Positions 14,466-14,809 of a DNA stretch of 14,809 nucleotides are shown here, piece after piece. Under the pieces are notes generated by a model. It did no database searches. It was given only the letters and a program-made list of their open reading frames with translations, and was not told the origin of the DNA. Source of the stretch: Candidatus Melainabacteria bacterium. Lineage in GTDB: Bacteria > Cyanobacteriota > Vampirovibrionia > Obscuribacterales > Obscuribacteraceae. Position 1 is the first letter of the stretch. Each line of letters begins with the position of its first letter. The stretch is taken from the NCBI GenBank assembly GCA_014380105.1, contig JACMKL010000497.1, positions 1 to 14,809 of the forward strand. The letters run 5' to 3'. A program made the position numbers and the translations under genes.

Positions 14466-14475
14466 GTTACGCGAC

Positions 14476-14500
14476 TCTAGAAGACATAGGCGTCTTCAGA
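14476..14500. repeat. Inverted repeat just upstream of tRNA-Leu
   Basis: GAAGAC (14480-14485) and GTCTTC (14492-14497) with a 6-nt spacer, extended by TCT/AGA after one mismatch. It lies 15-32 nt before the mature tRNA 5' end, so it would be in the pre-tRNA leader or overlap the promoter. Confidence 0.55.
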
Positions 14501-14550
14501 AAAGAAAGTTTAGCCCATTTTTGTTTGTGTTGGGGCCAACGTGACAATAG

Positions 14551-14580
14551 TTTATGGAGCGGGAGCGCACGGGCTGTCAA
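14551..14580 (-). promoter_or_regulatory. Candidate promoter for tRNA-Leu
   Basis: Minus strand TTGACA (14580-14575) and CATAAA (14556-14551) with an 18-nt spacer. The -35 is perfect, the -10 is 4 of 6. Transcription would start near 14544, leaving a leader of about 79 nt that contains the inverted repeat at 14476-14500. Confidence 0.35.
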
Positions 14581-14809
14581 CAGAGGGCGTTTCGGGACTT
14601 TGACAGGCAAACAAAAGCATAGTCGGCTTGCAGTCTGGGCAGGGGAACCTTATGCTGATAGTATCGTCAGTTTTAAATGTGGTTAGAGGGCGATTATGCT
14701 GAGAACGGCTTCAAAGCTGGTTCTTTTATCCAATGTCAGGCAAAACAGGCGATGTTGATAACCGGATTCAGCAAAGGAAAGCGGAATCGGACTGCCGCAG
14801 TATCGAACG

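Larger units (their letters stand above)
14466..14809. other. Right-edge region without a convincing gene (344 nt)
   Basis: Apart from the tRNA leader, it has an inverted repeat CTGTCAA (14574-14580)/TTGACAG (14600-14606) that places a TTGACA on each strand. On the plus strand TGGGCA (14636-14641), 17 nt, TAGTAT (14659-14664) with an upstream TG forms a plausible promoter. After it, ATG 14677 (44 codons) and ATG 14732 open frames to the edge, and ATG 14695, which has AGAGGG 5 nt upstream, opens a frame of only 20 codons. None shows recognisable protein features, so a gene start here is possible but unproven. Confidence 0.4.

Overview
The window looks like chromosomal housekeeping DNA from a Gram-negative-type bacterium: there are two lipoproteins with lipoboxes, a secreted protein with a Sec signal, a c-type cytochrome, MurA, and a bacterial-type AspRS. 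The gene mix and the many short orphan proteins would fit a non-photosynthetic relative of the Cyanobacteria (Melainabacteria/Obscuribacterales type), but this is an impression from protein style and the sequence does not prove it. No transposase, integrase, CRISPR array or phage gene was found.

Layout. 1-292 (-): start of a secreted protein that runs off the left edge. 389-643 (-) and 825-1595 (+): two unrecognised proteins read divergently from a shared upstream region. 1774-1947 (-): rpsU (ribosomal protein S21), with a TTG start, a strong Shine-Dalgarno, an extended -10 promoter and a downstream terminator hairpin. 2413-2856 (+): a 147-aa orphan with a DxDxDG loop, convergent with a three-helix membrane protein at 2868-3359 (-). 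3679-5514 (+): aspS. 5624-6409 (+): TPR lipoprotein. 6523-8070 (+): comM/yifB AAA+ ATPase. Its stop overlaps by 4 bp the stop of lysC (8067-9461, -), which lies downstream of murA (9523-10833, -). 10834-11193 is a palindrome-rich divergent region between murA and a monoheme cytochrome c lipoprotein (11194-11613, +). 11635-12219 (-): three-helix membrane protein. 12330-13994 (-): HerA-type ATPase with a HAS-barrel-like N-terminus, directly behind an 88-aa protein (14011-14277, -). 14386-14465 (-): tRNA-Leu(GAG). 14466-14809: no convincing gene, but promoter-like signals.

Working together. Most genes serve separate core jobs: translation (rpsU, aspS, tRNA-Leu), amino-acid supply and wall synthesis (lysC, murA; lysC feeds lysine/diaminopimelate, so a murA-lysC unit would make sense for peptidoglycan), DNA processing (comM, HerA) and cell envelope (lipoproteins, membrane proteins). 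I did not find a clearly new multi-gene system. The best candidates for a second look are the 88-aa protein/HerA pair, the palindrome cluster upstream of murA, and the structured DNA on both sides of tRNA-Leu.
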